A stretch of 64,000 nucleotides of DNA from Arenibacter palladensis. Lineage in GTDB: Bacteria; Bacteroidota; Bacteroidia; Flavobacteriales; Flavobacteriaceae. Numbering within the stretch: position 1 is the first letter of the stretch; each line of letters begins with the position of its first letter. Of the stretch, positions 45,695 to 55,078 are shown piece after piece. The stretch lies in contig NZ_FQUX01000002.1 in the NCBI RefSeq assembly GCF_900129275.1, positions 747,795-811,794 on the forward strand. The letters are read 5' to 3'. The position numbers were made by a program, and so were the translations under genes. The notes below the pieces were generated by a model. It had not been told where the DNA came from, did no database searches, and saw only the letters and a list, made by a program, of their open reading frames with translations.

Positions 45695-47677
45695 CTAATC
45701 CAAATTATAACGCAGCAATCGCAGTGCATTGATGACTACCAGTATGGTAGAACCCTCATGTATGGCTACGGCAACTCCGATATTGGCAAATCCGAACAAG
45801 GTTGCTGGAATTAAAAATGCCACAATCCCCATACTTGCCCATAGGTTCTGCTTAATAATTGATTTGGATTTTCTACTTAGGCCGATCACAAAGGGAAGAC
45901 TTTCTATCCTGTCCGACATCAAAGCTACATCTGCTGTTTCCAAAGCTACATCACTTCCTGCCGCGCCCATGGCAATACCAACAGTGCTGTTGGCCATGGC
46001 CGGTGCATCGTTTACACCGTCTCCTACCATGGCTATTTTAATGCCTTTATTAACGTATTCCCCAATAGCCTTTACCTTGTCTTCCGGAAGTAAATTTCCT
46101 TTCGCCTTCGTAAGTCCAATTTGTGCCGCAATGGAATCTGCCACGTTTTGATGGTCCCCGGTCAACATTATCAATTGTTTTATCCCTATTTTCCGTAGTC
46201 GCTCCAAGGTTGGAGCTGCACTTTTTCTGGGCAAGTCCATAACACTCAACAGTCCGATAGCCTTTTGCTTATAACCAACAAGCATAATGGTCTGTCCTTC
46301 TTTCTGCAATTGGTCTATTTGGTCTTGAATTTCTCCTAAAATTTGTATTCCCTTTTCCTTCATCAGTTGACCATTGCCAATATAAATATGGCCACCATTG
46401 TATTGCGCCACTACTCCTTTGCCCTGTATGGCCTCCATATTGGAGGAACGGCTACTGTTTTCAACCTTATATTCGTCCATAAGATCTTTGGTTATGGCCC
46501 TCGCCAAGGGGTGGTCGCTTAGGCTTTCAACGTCCAGGACCAATTCTAAAAACTCCTTTTTGTCATATCCGTTCAATGCAATTGCATTAATCAACCTAGG
46601 CTTGCCTTCGGTAAGGGTACCTGTTTTATCAAAAGCAATGGTAGTAAGGCTACCCAGATCTTCCAGGGCACGACCACCTTTAATGACCACACCCTTTTTG
46701 GCAGCTCTGGCTATGCCGCTGATTACTGCACTGGGTGTTGAAATGGCCAAGGCGCAAGGGCTGGAGGCTACTAAAACGCTTATAGCCCTATATAGGCTAT
46801 CATGGACCTTCTCATCAATAATCAAGTGAAGAAAACAAAGGCTTATTACCAAAACCACCACTATGGGTACAAACCACTTTTCAAATTTTTTGGTAGTTAA
46901 TTGGGTGGGCGATTTTTTAGTTTCCACCTCGTTTATCATTTTCACCAAACGTGATATTGTGGCATCCGCATTCAATTTTAAAACTTGGACTTCAAGCATG
47001 GAATCCCCGTTTATAGTCCCGGTAAAGACAATATGGGACGGGTCTAATTTTTCAAATGGGGGCAAATCGCTAACATCGTGTATCGCTGTTTTGTCCACGG
47101 GAATACTTTCTCCCGTTATAGAGGACTGATCAATACTACTACTACCCTTAACTATTACCCCGTCTGCAGCTATTTTGGTATTTGGTTTTACTACTATAAT
47201 ATCGTTTAACCTTAATTCCTCAACTGGAATTTCCTTTAAATCCCCACCATTTTTCAACAATGCCGTCTTCGGCGAAAGTTCACCCAAGGCCTTGATTGAC
47301 TTTGAGGCCTTGTTCATGGCATAATGCTCCAACGAATGTCCTAAACTAAATAAAAACAGTAATAGGGCTCCTTCCCCCCATCTATCTATATACGCAGCGC
47401 CTATTGTAGCGACTATCATTAGGAAATCTATTTCAAATTCCCCCTTTCTTATCTTGCCTATAGCCTCCAGCAGGGTGAAATATCCTCCAAAAAAATAGGC
47501 CAATATATAGCAGACCAGTGAAACCCATGGTGTTGCCCCCAGTACTCTGGCCAAAATCAATCCCAATAAGAAAAAGACACCGCTTAAAATGGCAAAATAT
47601 AGCTCCGTTCTCTTTCCAAAAATTCCTCCGTGGTCATGATTGTGATTGTGTTCTTCATGATCGTGCTGATATTCCAT
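45695..47677 (-). CDS. P1B-4-type heavy-metal efflux ATPase
   Basis: In this 660-residue inner-membrane ATPase the transmembrane metal site is S306-P307-C308, not CPC, and HEGST (640-644) occurs in the last helices; both are P1B-4 hallmarks (Co2+/Zn2+/Fe2+ exporters such as CoaT, CzcP, PfeT). The phosphorylated aspartate is D350 in DKTGT. The N-terminus carries a His-rich segment (EYQHDHEEHNHNHDHG) in place of an HMA domain. It follows the Fur-family gene by 53 bp on the same strand and lies next to the Feo uptake genes, so metal efflux coupled to iron control is likely. Substrate unproven. Confidence 0.92.
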   Translation of the reverse strand: MEYQHDHEEHNHNHDHGGIFGKRTELYFAILSGVFFLLGLILARVLGATPWVSLVCYILAYFFGGYFTLLEAIGKIRKGEFEIDFLMIVATIGAAYIDRWGEGALLLFLFSLGHSLEHYAMNKASKSIKALGELSPKTALLKNGGDLKEIPVEELRLNDIIVVKPNTKIAADGVIVKGSSSIDQSSITGESIPVDKTAIHDVSDLPPFEKLDPSHIVFTGTINGDSMLEVQVLKLNADATISRLVKMINEVETKKSPTQLTTKKFEKWFVPIVVVLVISLCFLHLIIDEKVHDSLYRAISVLVASSPCALAISTPSAVISGIARAAKKGVVIKGGRALEDLGSLTTIAFDKTGTLTEGKPRLINAIALNGYDKKEFLELVLDVESLSDHPLARAITKDLMDEYKVENSSRSSNMEAIQGKGVVAQYNGGHIYIGNGQLMKEKGIQILGEIQDQIDQLQKEGQTIMLVGYKQKAIGLLSVMDLPRKSAAPTLERLRKIGIKQLIMLTGDHQNVADSIAAQIGLTKAKGNLLPEDKVKAIGEYVNKGIKIAMVGDGVNDAPAMANSTVGIAMGAAGSDVALETADVALMSDRIESLPFVIGLSRKSKSIIKQNLWASMGIVAFLIPATLFGFANIGVAVAIHEGSTILVVINALRLLRYNLD

Positions 47678-47730
47678 ACTTATAATTTGAAAGCAAAATT
47701 AACCCTAATGCCAGTGCAATGTATGTGCAT

Positions 47731-48144
47731 TTATTGGTTACAGTGCTCACAAGTTCCCTTTACCAGCATATTCACATCTTCAGGTATAAAGTTGTCGGGA
47801 AGATTAATTTGTGGTATTCTGTGTTCGGTTAAGCAGGTAGTCCTATTGCATTTAGTGCAATGAAAATGCAAATGCAGGTCCGAGTGATTGGCCATACCAT
47901 CATCATGATCGCAAAGGGCGTATTTAGGAATTCCGGTGCCATCATCTATTTGATGCACAATGCACTTTTCCTCAAAAGTCTTCAAAGTCCTGTATAAGGT
48001 GGTTCTATCGGATTTCTCAAAATTTCCCTCTACGCTACTAAGGCTAACGGCCGAATTCTGCGAAGCCATAAATTGATGCACCAAAATACGCATAGCCGTT
48101 GGCCTAACACCAAATCTTTTCAATTGCCTTTCAGATTCTTCCAT
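47731..48144 (-). CDS. Fur-family transcriptional regulator
   Basis: The 137-residue protein has the winged-helix with DRTTLYRTLKTF recognition helix, a metal-sensing HSDLHLHFHC region, and two structural C-x2-C pairs (CTKC, CEHC), as in Fur/Zur/PerR. The specific metal cannot be told from sequence; the histidine-rich region would fit Fe(II) or Zn(II). The gene precedes the P1B-4 ATPase by 53 bp on the same strand, so it probably regulates it. A GCAAT-N11-ATTGC repeat (48176-48196) lies 32 bp upstream, a weak operator candidate. Confidence 0.9.
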   Translation of the reverse strand: MEESERQLKRFGVRPTAMRILVHQFMASQNSAVSLSSVEGNFEKSDRTTLYRTLKTFEEKCIVHQIDDGTGIPKYALCDHDDGMANHSDLHLHFHCTKCNRTTCLTEHRIPQINLPDNFIPEDVNMLVKGTCEHCNQ

Positions 48145-48357
48145 AACTTTCTGATGTGGTCTAGTTTTTAATATTGCAATTTAAGATAATGATTGCTTCT
48201 TGGATACCTATGGCATTACTTTCAATGGATCGTTCAAAATACCACCAATGAAAATTTATCATTTAAAAGTAATGATAATGGCACAAAGGGTAAGCCCGAA
48301 ACACAAAATTGTTCAATTAAAATTCGTAGATTTAAACAAAACCAATAACTCTGGATC

Positions 48358-49659
48358 ATGTCAATTATCAACCGTTTTTCCCATCTCCAAATAATACTTT
48401 GTTTTCTAATTTACAACCTAACCTTAAATGCCCAAACCGAGTCTTTTGTTTATGGTGATGCACTTCCGGACGCACCTGAGTTATCTGCACGGGGAACCTA
48501 TGCCGTTGGCGTACGCACTTTGGATTTTATTAATAAGGGACAGGCAGATGTATTAAACTCAAAAAATGGAATCGACCCCATCTATGATCGACCATTAAAA
48601 GTAGAGGTTTGGTATCCCGCTCAGTTGGCGAAGGGAGCAATAGAAACTGTCCTTTACAATGAGGTCATGGGAACCGCCAATGATTCCCTGCGCCCTCTGA
48701 TTCCCATTACCATTAAGGGTAGGGCATCCCGTGATGCCGCACCCCTTACCACCAATGGTCCTTTTCCACTTTTAGTGGTGGCACATGGCTATGTGGGCTC
48801 CAGATATCTTATGACCTATCTAACAGAGAATTTGGCATCCAAAGGATATGTAGTCGTATCCATAGATCACACGGATTCAACTTTTAAGGATGCCTCCCCT
48901 TTTTCAAGTACCTTGGTGAATCGCGCAAAAGATATCTCCTTTGTTATGAACCAAGTTGCGGATTTGGGAACATCCAAGAACAAAAACTTTTTAACGGGAT
49001 TGGTGGATTCCGAAAACATCGGTATCATAGGCTATTCCATGGGAGGTTACGGAGTTTTAAACGTAGCTGGAGCCGGATATAGCGATGGTCTTGTGGGATT
49101 TTTTTCGAGCATAACAGGGGGAAGTAAGGCCATCGTTGACTTGGCCATGAGTAATCCGGAATTCCCTAAGGTCGACCCTAGAATAAAAGCGGTTGTAGCC
49201 TTTGCCCCATGGGGCATGGAGCGGGGTATTTGGGATGCAGAGGGTTTAAAAGGGCTTAAAGTTCCTACCTTTTTTGTTGCAGGAAACCAAGATGACATAT
49301 CTGGCTATGAAAAAGGAATTAAGGCAATATATACCGGAGCTGTTAATGCTGACAGATATTTATTGACCTATAAAAATGCCAGGCACAATGTAGCCCCTAA
49401 TCCACCACCGGTGGAAGCTTTGGCTCCCGGCCTACATATTGACGAATACTATAGGTACGCCGAACCAAGTTGGGACGAGAGAAAGATTAATAATGTAAAC
49501 CAACATTTTTTAACTGCTTTTTTGGGTATTCATCTGAAACAGAAGGATTATTCAAAATTTTTGGAGTTACAGGAGAATTCCAATGAAAAGAATTGGACCG
49601 GGTTTAAGCCGCGATCTTCAACGGGCATGGAACTTCTTCATGCCAAACCTGCTCCCTAG
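48358..49659 (+). CDS. Secreted alpha/beta hydrolase (dienelactone/PAF-acetylhydrolase-like)
   Basis: The 433-residue protein has an N-terminal signal-like hydrophobic segment (residues 8-22, ending near LNAQ). The nucleophile elbow GYSMGG near residue 225 gives the catalytic serine, and FPLLVVAHGYVGSR gives an oxyanion-type loop. ARHNVAPN near residue 343 could supply the histidine. Length and motifs fit platelet-activating-factor acetylhydrolase-like or dienelactone hydrolase-like secreted esterases. Substrate unknown. It is divergent from the Fur gene. Confidence 0.85.
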   Translation: MSIINRFSHLQIILCFLIYNLTLNAQTESFVYGDALPDAPELSARGTYAVGVRTLDFINKGQADVLNSKNGIDPIYDRPLKVEVWYPAQLAKGAIETVLYNEVMGTANDSLRPLIPITIKGRASRDAAPLTTNGPFPLLVVAHGYVGSRYLMTYLTENLASKGYVVVSIDHTDSTFKDASPFSSTLVNRAKDISFVMNQVADLGTSKNKNFLTGLVDSENIGIIGYSMGGYGVLNVAGAGYSDGLVGFFSSITGGSKAIVDLAMSNPEFPKVDPRIKAVVAFAPWGMERGIWDAEGLKGLKVPTFFVAGNQDDISGYEKGIKAIYTGAVNADRYLLTYKNARHNVAPNPPPVEALAPGLHIDEYYRYAEPSWDERKINNVNQHFLTAFLGIHLKQKDYSKFLELQENSNEKNWTGFKPRSSTGMELLHAKPAP

Positions 49660-49734
49660 GAGCAATGGATGAAGCAATGTCCTTATTTTCGCAATACACA
49701 ACTTTATTTTATATCTTTTTAAAACAGTGAGGCC

Positions 49735-50118
49735 ATGAAGCTATTATGGACCATTCTTAAAATACTTTTGGCCCTTTTTATGATATACGCAGGGGTACAA
49801 CATTTTATAAAACCAACGTTTTATCTAGTTTTTGTACCTGATTTTTTACCCTATAAAGTGTGGGTCGTTTATTTGTCTGGAGTAATAGAGATTGCGTTGG
49901 GTATTCTTCTCTTGATTCCGCATTACTCCCGGATGGGAGCAACAGGGATACTTTGGCTCATGATCCTATTTCTTCCGATCCATGTTTGGGATGTTTTTTC
50001 TGACCAACCCGCCATTGGTAGTTCGGAAGCAGCCATGATCCGCTTGCCAATACAGTTTGTCTTTATAGGTCTTGCCTGGGGCGTTAAAAAATATGCAACA
50101 GGAAATAGCTTGGATTGA
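49735..50118 (+). CDS. DoxX-family membrane protein
   Basis: The 127-residue protein has four membrane helices (about 5-22, 38-60, 66-85, 100-120). The motifs YAGVQHFIKPTFYLVFVPDFLP and YLSGVIEIALGILLLIP are typical of DoxX proteins. It is an inner-membrane protein of unknown biochemical role. A 75-bp gap separates it from the hydrolase and an 80-bp gap from the pseudouridine synthase, so co-transcription is possible. Confidence 0.85.
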   Translation: MKLLWTILKILLALFMIYAGVQHFIKPTFYLVFVPDFLPYKVWVVYLSGVIEIALGILLLIPHYSRMGATGILWLMILFLPIHVWDVFSDQPAIGSSEAAMIRLPIQFVFIGLAWGVKKYATGNSLD

Positions 50119-50197
50119 TGTTTAAAATACTATCCACCGAAAAAAAATTACACCTTTGGCGGTTTAAAAACAGTTTAATTCATAGTACCTTCCAACC

Positions 50198-50785
50198 ATG
50201 CCGGAAAATGCCCATCTACATTTTAAAATTTACAAACCTTTCGGAATGCTAAGTCAGTTGCACTCCAATGATGCTAAGGAATCACGCAACAAACGCTTCT
50301 TAGGTGAACTTTATAACTTTCCGGATGGGATTATGCCCATTGGGCGACTGGATGAAAAATCGGAGGGATTGCTCCTGCTCACTACCGATGGAAAACTGAG
50401 CGATCTAGTCAACCGTTCTGGTGTGGAAAAGGAATACTATGTGCAGTTGGATGGCGAAATAACCAATGAAGCCATAGAACTTCTACAAAATGGAGTGGAG
50501 ATTGGATTCCATGGTAGGAAATATATAACCAAATCTACCCTAGTCCAAAGATTATCCACTCTCCCTGCCCTGCCCGAACCGAACAACAAATTGAGAATAG
50601 GACGTCATAGACCAACTTCATGGATCAGTATCTCCATAACCGAAGGCAAGTTTCGTCAGGTACGCAAAATGACTGCTGCCGTGGGTTTTCCCACTTTAAG
50701 ACTAATTCGCATGCGCATTGGGGATGTTCGTTTGAAGGAATTAAGCCCGGGAAAAGTAATCCCCATCAAGGAACTATCTTTTTAA
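50198..50785 (+). CDS. rluE: 23S rRNA pseudouridine synthase, RluE-like
   Basis: The 195-residue protein has the RsuA/RluB/E/F-type catalytic motif PIGRLDEKSEGLLLLT with nucleophile D52 and, further on, KEYYVQLDG and ITEGKFRQVRKM. The N-terminal S4 domain is absent, as in RluE, the enzyme for 23S rRNA U2457 (E. coli numbering). The target site is an inference from family type; other RsuA-type sites cannot be excluded. A short A-rich leader precedes the ATG. Confidence 0.9.
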   Translation: MPENAHLHFKIYKPFGMLSQLHSNDAKESRNKRFLGELYNFPDGIMPIGRLDEKSEGLLLLTTDGKLSDLVNRSGVEKEYYVQLDGEITNEAIELLQNGVEIGFHGRKYITKSTLVQRLSTLPALPEPNNKLRIGRHRPTSWISISITEGKFRQVRKMTAAVGFPTLRLIRMRIGDVRLKELSPGKVIPIKELSF

Positions 50786-50814
50786 ATGTTAGGCTATGCC
50801 CGTTCCTATAAATA

Positions 50815-51513
50815 TTACTGTTTTCTTGTGAAGGGAACAAAACGAACAGGGAACAAATTTTTAGTTATTACCCTATCCTTCTTTTTTAACACACTTACCA
50901 AATAGGTGATATTATCGTTTAATCCAACGGGGATTACCATACGTCCGCCATTTTTTAATTGGTCCAATAAGGGTTGGGGAATCGAATCTGCCCCTGCAGT
51001 GACCATAATTGCGTCAAAAGGTGCTTTTTCTGGCCATCCATGATATCCATCGCCCCATTTTACAATGATGTTGTCATACCCTAAGTTCTTCAGTCGGCTC
51101 TTGGCGGACATGGCCAAATCCTGTATTATTTCAATAGTGAAAACAGAATCCACAATTTTGCCCAATACCGCCGCCTGGTATCCCGATCCCGTTCCGATTT
51201 CCAAAACTCTATCGGTCGATTTCAATTTCAATGTTTCTGTCATATATGCCACAATGTACGGCTGTGAAATAGTCTGATTGCTTCCAATAGGTAGTGCCCC
51301 ATCCCTATAGGCATGCTCTACCAAATTTTTAGGCACAAATTTATGCCTCGGTACATTTAGCATTGCATACAAAGTTAAAGGGTCTTTTATTCCTCGGTCC
51401 TGAAGCTGTGTTTTCACCATCTGCTCCCGCTTAAAATCTTGATCGTCCTGGGCAATAACTGCACCTGCAAAACAAATCGTTAGGCCATAAACAAATAAGG
51501 GTTTATAAATCAT
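50815..51513 (-). CDS. pcm: Exported protein-L-isoaspartate O-methyltransferase
   Basis: From the ATG at 51513 (MIYKPLFVYG) the 232-residue protein has a signal peptide (cleavage near VIAQ). The PCMT signature follows: GSNQTISQPYIVAYM, the SAM motif LEIGTGSGYQAAVL, IPVGLND near the C-terminus, and RHKFVP. The enzyme methylates isoaspartyl residues so that they can be repaired. The signal peptide implies periplasmic repair, unlike cytosolic E. coli Pcm. The frame to 51546 is less likely because the added residues precede the signal peptide. Confidence 0.9.
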   Translation of the reverse strand: MIYKPLFVYGLTICFAGAVIAQDDQDFKREQMVKTQLQDRGIKDPLTLYAMLNVPRHKFVPKNLVEHAYRDGALPIGSNQTISQPYIVAYMTETLKLKSTDRVLEIGTGSGYQAAVLGKIVDSVFTIEIIQDLAMSAKSRLKNLGYDNIIVKWGDGYHGWPEKAPFDAIMVTAGADSIPQPLLDQLKNGGRMVIPVGLNDNITYLVSVLKKKDRVITKNLFPVRFVPFTRKQ

Positions 51514-51682
51514 CACTCTAGTTCTTAAACAATAACCTATTAACAACTAATAAGATACGAAATAATAACTAGCTATTCTACGGGGCAACGTTAAAGAAAC
51601 CCACCACAGAAAGCATAAAAACTATGACTAGAGCTAAGCATATTTAGAAGTATCCAAGATGGGAGTAGCAGGGCATTGTTGA

Positions 51683-52378
51683 TCAGGGTGCTTTTTCGCT
51701 CAGCTTCGAAATAGGGGTCAGCAATACTTTTCTGAATTCTACTTCCGCACCCTCAGCCTGCAGGGCAATATTTCCACTACTTGCGGTAGCATTATAACCA
51801 TAATTCACCAAATCACCATTTACCCATACCTTAATTGAGTTTTTAAGGCACTCTATGGTCATGGAATTCCATTCACCCAACGGTTTTTCGGAACCATCGG
51901 TCAAATTTTTTATTCTTCGCAATTTGCCTTCGGTAATTCCCCATTCCTCCTTAGGTCCCCGCCTTTCCAACATATTGTCCGTTTCAATATCCTGTACGAT
52001 ACACCAAAAATCCCCGGCATTATCATGCATCATTTGAACCTCTATGGATTTAGGAAACATTTCATACAAGGATCTGGGTGTTGAAGCAAAAACCAACACA
52101 CCGCAATTACCAGGTTTTCCCGCAAAACGATATTCCACTTCCAATCTAAAATCCTGATAAACGGCATCGGTAATAAGATGGCCTTGTGGCTCTCCCAAAC
52201 TTACCAACATACCCTCCCTAACAATAAAGGGATTTATAGCTTCGGGATTATTGTCCATTTCAGGTACATCTACATGCCAGCCGTCCAAATCTTTTCCATT
52301 AAAAAGACTTTTGGAAGACTGGGAAGTACAACTAATTAGTGTCAAGAAAGCGGTAATGACCAATATTATACTTTTCAT
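51683..52378 (-). CDS. DUF1080 (3-keto-disaccharide hydrolase-type) lipoprotein
   Basis: From the ATG at 52378 the protein is 231 residues with a lipobox LISC (cysteine 16), so it is a surface or periplasmic lipoprotein. The jelly-roll DUF1080 domain is seen as SLFNGKDLDGWHVD near the start, RLEVEYRFAGKPGNCGVLVF, GEWNSMTIECL and KVWVNGDLVN. Some members hydrolyse 3-ketosaccharides. It lies alone between the PCMT and topoisomerase genes. The longer frame to 52471 lacks a sensible signal sequence at its start. Confidence 0.9.
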   Translation of the reverse strand: MKSIILVITAFLTLISCTSQSSKSLFNGKDLDGWHVDVPEMDNNPEAINPFIVREGMLVSLGEPQGHLITDAVYQDFRLEVEYRFAGKPGNCGVLVFASTPRSLYEMFPKSIEVQMMHDNAGDFWCIVQDIETDNMLERRGPKEEWGITEGKLRRIKNLTDGSEKPLGEWNSMTIECLKNSIKVWVNGDLVNYGYNATASSGNIALQAEGAEVEFRKVLLTPISKLSEKAP

Positions 52379-52620
52379 CCGTTCATTTTTATTGATTGAA
52401 ATATTCCACACTATAGCATTTATTATCCAATATCCCTTAAATGTATCATTTTCCAATGAAATAATATCCAACTAGTTTGCTTTAAGTGCCTTTTTGTCAT
52501 CCCCAAAATATTAATTGGTCTCTAGTCACGAGACAACAGTTGAAGAAAATACTGCACAATGCGAATGTGGGGGTTCAGTATAATTTAAGTAATTTGCACC
52601 CATTCAAAACAAGAATAAAA

Positions 52621-54909
52621 GTGAAGGTCTGTATTGCGGAAAAACCTAGTGTTGCTCGGGAAATTGCCCAAGTGTTGGGGGCAAATACCAAACACGACGG
52701 GTATTTTGAAGGAAATGGTTACGCAGTTACCTTTACCTTCGGTCATCTCTGTACTTTATTTGAACCAAGCGATTATAAGCCCCATTGGAAAAGTTGGGAC
52801 CTGAACAATTTACCCATGCTCCCAGAAAAATTTAAAACAAAAGTGGTGGATAATGCGGGAATCCAAAAACAGTTCAAAATTGTAAAAAGTCTATTCGACA
52901 AAGCTGAAGTGGTAATAAACTGTGGGGATGCCGGACAGGAAGGGGAACTTATTCAGCGTTGGGTACTGCATCAGGCCAATTATAAGGGCGAAGTACAGCG
53001 ATTATGGATTTCATCCTTAACCACTGAGGCCATAAAGGAGGGATTTACCAAATTAAAATCTTCCCATGACTACGACAATCTTTATTATGCCGGCTTTTCC
53101 CGTGCCATTGGGGATTGGCTATTGGGAATGAACGCCACCCGTCTCTATACTGTGAAACACGGGGGATATAAACAAATGTTATCGGTTGGGCGGGTCCAAA
53201 CGCCAACCTTGGCCATGGTGGTCAATAGGTTTAAGGAAATAGAAAACTTTATACCCCAACCTTATTGGGAGTTACAGACACTTTATAGGGATACGGTTTT
53301 TAATTATGAAGAGGGCCGTTTCCTAAAAATGGAGGACGGGGAAATTCTTGCCAACCAAGTAAAGGAACATGAATTCGAAATTGTTGCCATTACCAAAAAG
53401 AAAGGTAAGGAATACGCTCCCAAGTTGTTCGATCTTACAGGTCTACAGGTGTATTGCAATACAAAGTTTGGATTTACGGCAGATGAAACACTTAAGATCG
53501 TCCAAAAATTATATGAACAAAAAGTGGTCACCTATCCTAGGGTAGATACCACCTTTTTACCTAATGACGTTTATCCTAAGGTAGCGGGAATACTTCGTAA
53601 TTTAACCCAATACGAACAGTTGACCTCTACCCTGTTGTTAAAAAAGATAAGGAAATCCACAAAGGTTTTCAATGACAAAAAAGTAACGGACCACCATGCA
53701 ATCATTCCCACTGGGGTCGAAATAAAGTTAGGTGCAGCCCAGCAGCAAGTTTACGATAGTATCGTTAGGCGATTTATAGCTGTATTTTATGATGATTGCG
53801 ATGTCTCAAACACAACGGTAATAGGCAAGGCGGCCAACATTTCATTTAAAACCACCGGGAAGGAAATCCTTAAAAAAGGGTGGCGGGTTGTTTTTGAGAC
53901 TGCCAATTCCAAAGAAAAAAAAGAAACTGGAATATTGCCCAATTTTGTTAAAGGTGAAAAAGGTCCCCATGAGCCTTCATTTTTGGAAAAGCAGACCAAA
54001 CCACCAAAACAATTTACGGAAGCTACCTTGCTAAGAGCCATGGAGACAGCTGGAAAACAGGTCGATGATGATGAAATGCGCGAACTTATGAAAGAGAACG
54101 GAATTGGTAGGCCATCAACCCGCGCCAGTATAATAGAAACCTTATTTAGGCGCAAGTACATAGAAAGAAAAAAAAAGCAGGTATTACCTACCCCAACTGG
54201 TATTCAACTTATTGATACCATACAAAACGAATTGCTAAAATCTGCAGAATTGACAGGGTTGTGGGAAAAGCAATTAAAGGACATAGAAAAAGGCGCGTTT
54301 AGTGCCGGCATGTTTATTGCCAACATGAAGAGGATGGTAGATGAATTGGTATATGAAGTAAGAAGTGAGACCCAACGCGCCAATATCTCCCATTCTCAGG
54401 AACCCGTTAAAAAAGAAACCCAAAAAACTAAAAAAAATATAGGTGGCATTACGGATGAAACCTGTCCAAAATGCAAGAACGGCAACCTAATAAAAGGGAA
54501 GTCGGCCTATGGCTGCAGTGGGTACAAAAATGGCTGTGATTTTTTATTGCCATTTACTATTCACCACAAAAAAATCTCAGAAAAGCAGATGATCAGGCTG
54601 CTACAAAAGGGTTGTACGGTAAATTTAAAGGGGTTTACATACAATGGCGCAGAGGATGTTGAAGGCCTGCTACGCTTCGATGAAAATTTTAAGGTTATTC
54701 TGGAACCAAAGAAAAAGCCGAATACCGATGTCCCAAGTTGCCCCAAATGCAAAAATGGTAGGATTGTTAAGGGCAAAACGTCCTATGGCTGCAGCAATCA
54801 CAACAAAGGCTGCGATTTCAGGTTTACTTTTAGTGAGGTAAAAGCCAAAGCTTTGGACAAACCTTTGACCAAAGCCCTAGTTCTTTCTATTTTGAATGGG
54901 AATTACTAA
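52621..54909 (+). CDS. topB: DNA topoisomerase III
   Basis: I take the GTG at 52621, directly before KVCIAEKPSVA, giving 763 residues. The first ATG at 52486 would add 45 residues not seen in the family. The Toprim domain has IAEKPSVAREIA and GDAGQEGELI (102-111). The active-site tyrosine is Y305 in TYPRVD, and VTDHHAIIPT follows. Two C-terminal zinc ribbons are present (CPKCKNGNL...GCSGYKNGC and CPKCKNGRI...GCSNHNKGC). This is a type IA topoisomerase that decatenates DNA and resolves recombination intermediates. Confidence 0.93.
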   Translation: MKVCIAEKPSVAREIAQVLGANTKHDGYFEGNGYAVTFTFGHLCTLFEPSDYKPHWKSWDLNNLPMLPEKFKTKVVDNAGIQKQFKIVKSLFDKAEVVINCGDAGQEGELIQRWVLHQANYKGEVQRLWISSLTTEAIKEGFTKLKSSHDYDNLYYAGFSRAIGDWLLGMNATRLYTVKHGGYKQMLSVGRVQTPTLAMVVNRFKEIENFIPQPYWELQTLYRDTVFNYEEGRFLKMEDGEILANQVKEHEFEIVAITKKKGKEYAPKLFDLTGLQVYCNTKFGFTADETLKIVQKLYEQKVVTYPRVDTTFLPNDVYPKVAGILRNLTQYEQLTSTLLLKKIRKSTKVFNDKKVTDHHAIIPTGVEIKLGAAQQQVYDSIVRRFIAVFYDDCDVSNTTVIGKAANISFKTTGKEILKKGWRVVFETANSKEKKETGILPNFVKGEKGPHEPSFLEKQTKPPKQFTEATLLRAMETAGKQVDDDEMRELMKENGIGRPSTRASIIETLFRRKYIERKKKQVLPTPTGIQLIDTIQNELLKSAELTGLWEKQLKDIEKGAFSAGMFIANMKRMVDELVYEVRSETQRANISHSQEPVKKETQKTKKNIGGITDETCPKCKNGNLIKGKSAYGCSGYKNGCDFLLPFTIHHKKISEKQMIRLLQKGCTVNLKGFTYNGAEDVEGLLRFDENFKVILEPKKKPNTDVPSCPKCKNGRIVKGKTSYGCSNHNKGCDFRFTFSEVKAKALDKPLTKALVLSILNGNY

Positions 54910-54991
54910 TATTCCAACCCTAGGGAAAAGGAAATAGTTTAGTCCAAATGGATCATTCATCCAAGAATAGAACATTGGGATTAGCGGAAAC

Positions 54992-55017
54992 TAAAAACCG
55001 CCCAAAAAATGGACGGT
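54992..55017 (-). terminator. Terminator of the FKBP gene
   Basis: The stem ACCG-[C]-CCA / TGG-[A]-CGGT has one internal mismatch and a 5-A loop, followed on the minus strand by T5. It lies about 60 nt past the FKBP stop codon at 55079. Confidence 0.65.
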
Positions 55018-55078
55018 CCTTATGTACTTTGCACTGCCTACACAAAAATGGAAAGTCAATGCCGTATAATCTATAAGC

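Noticed and set aside
52486-52620. Longer topB start
   Set aside because: Adds 45 residues before the Toprim start; the GTG at 52621 directly precedes KVCIAEKPSVA.
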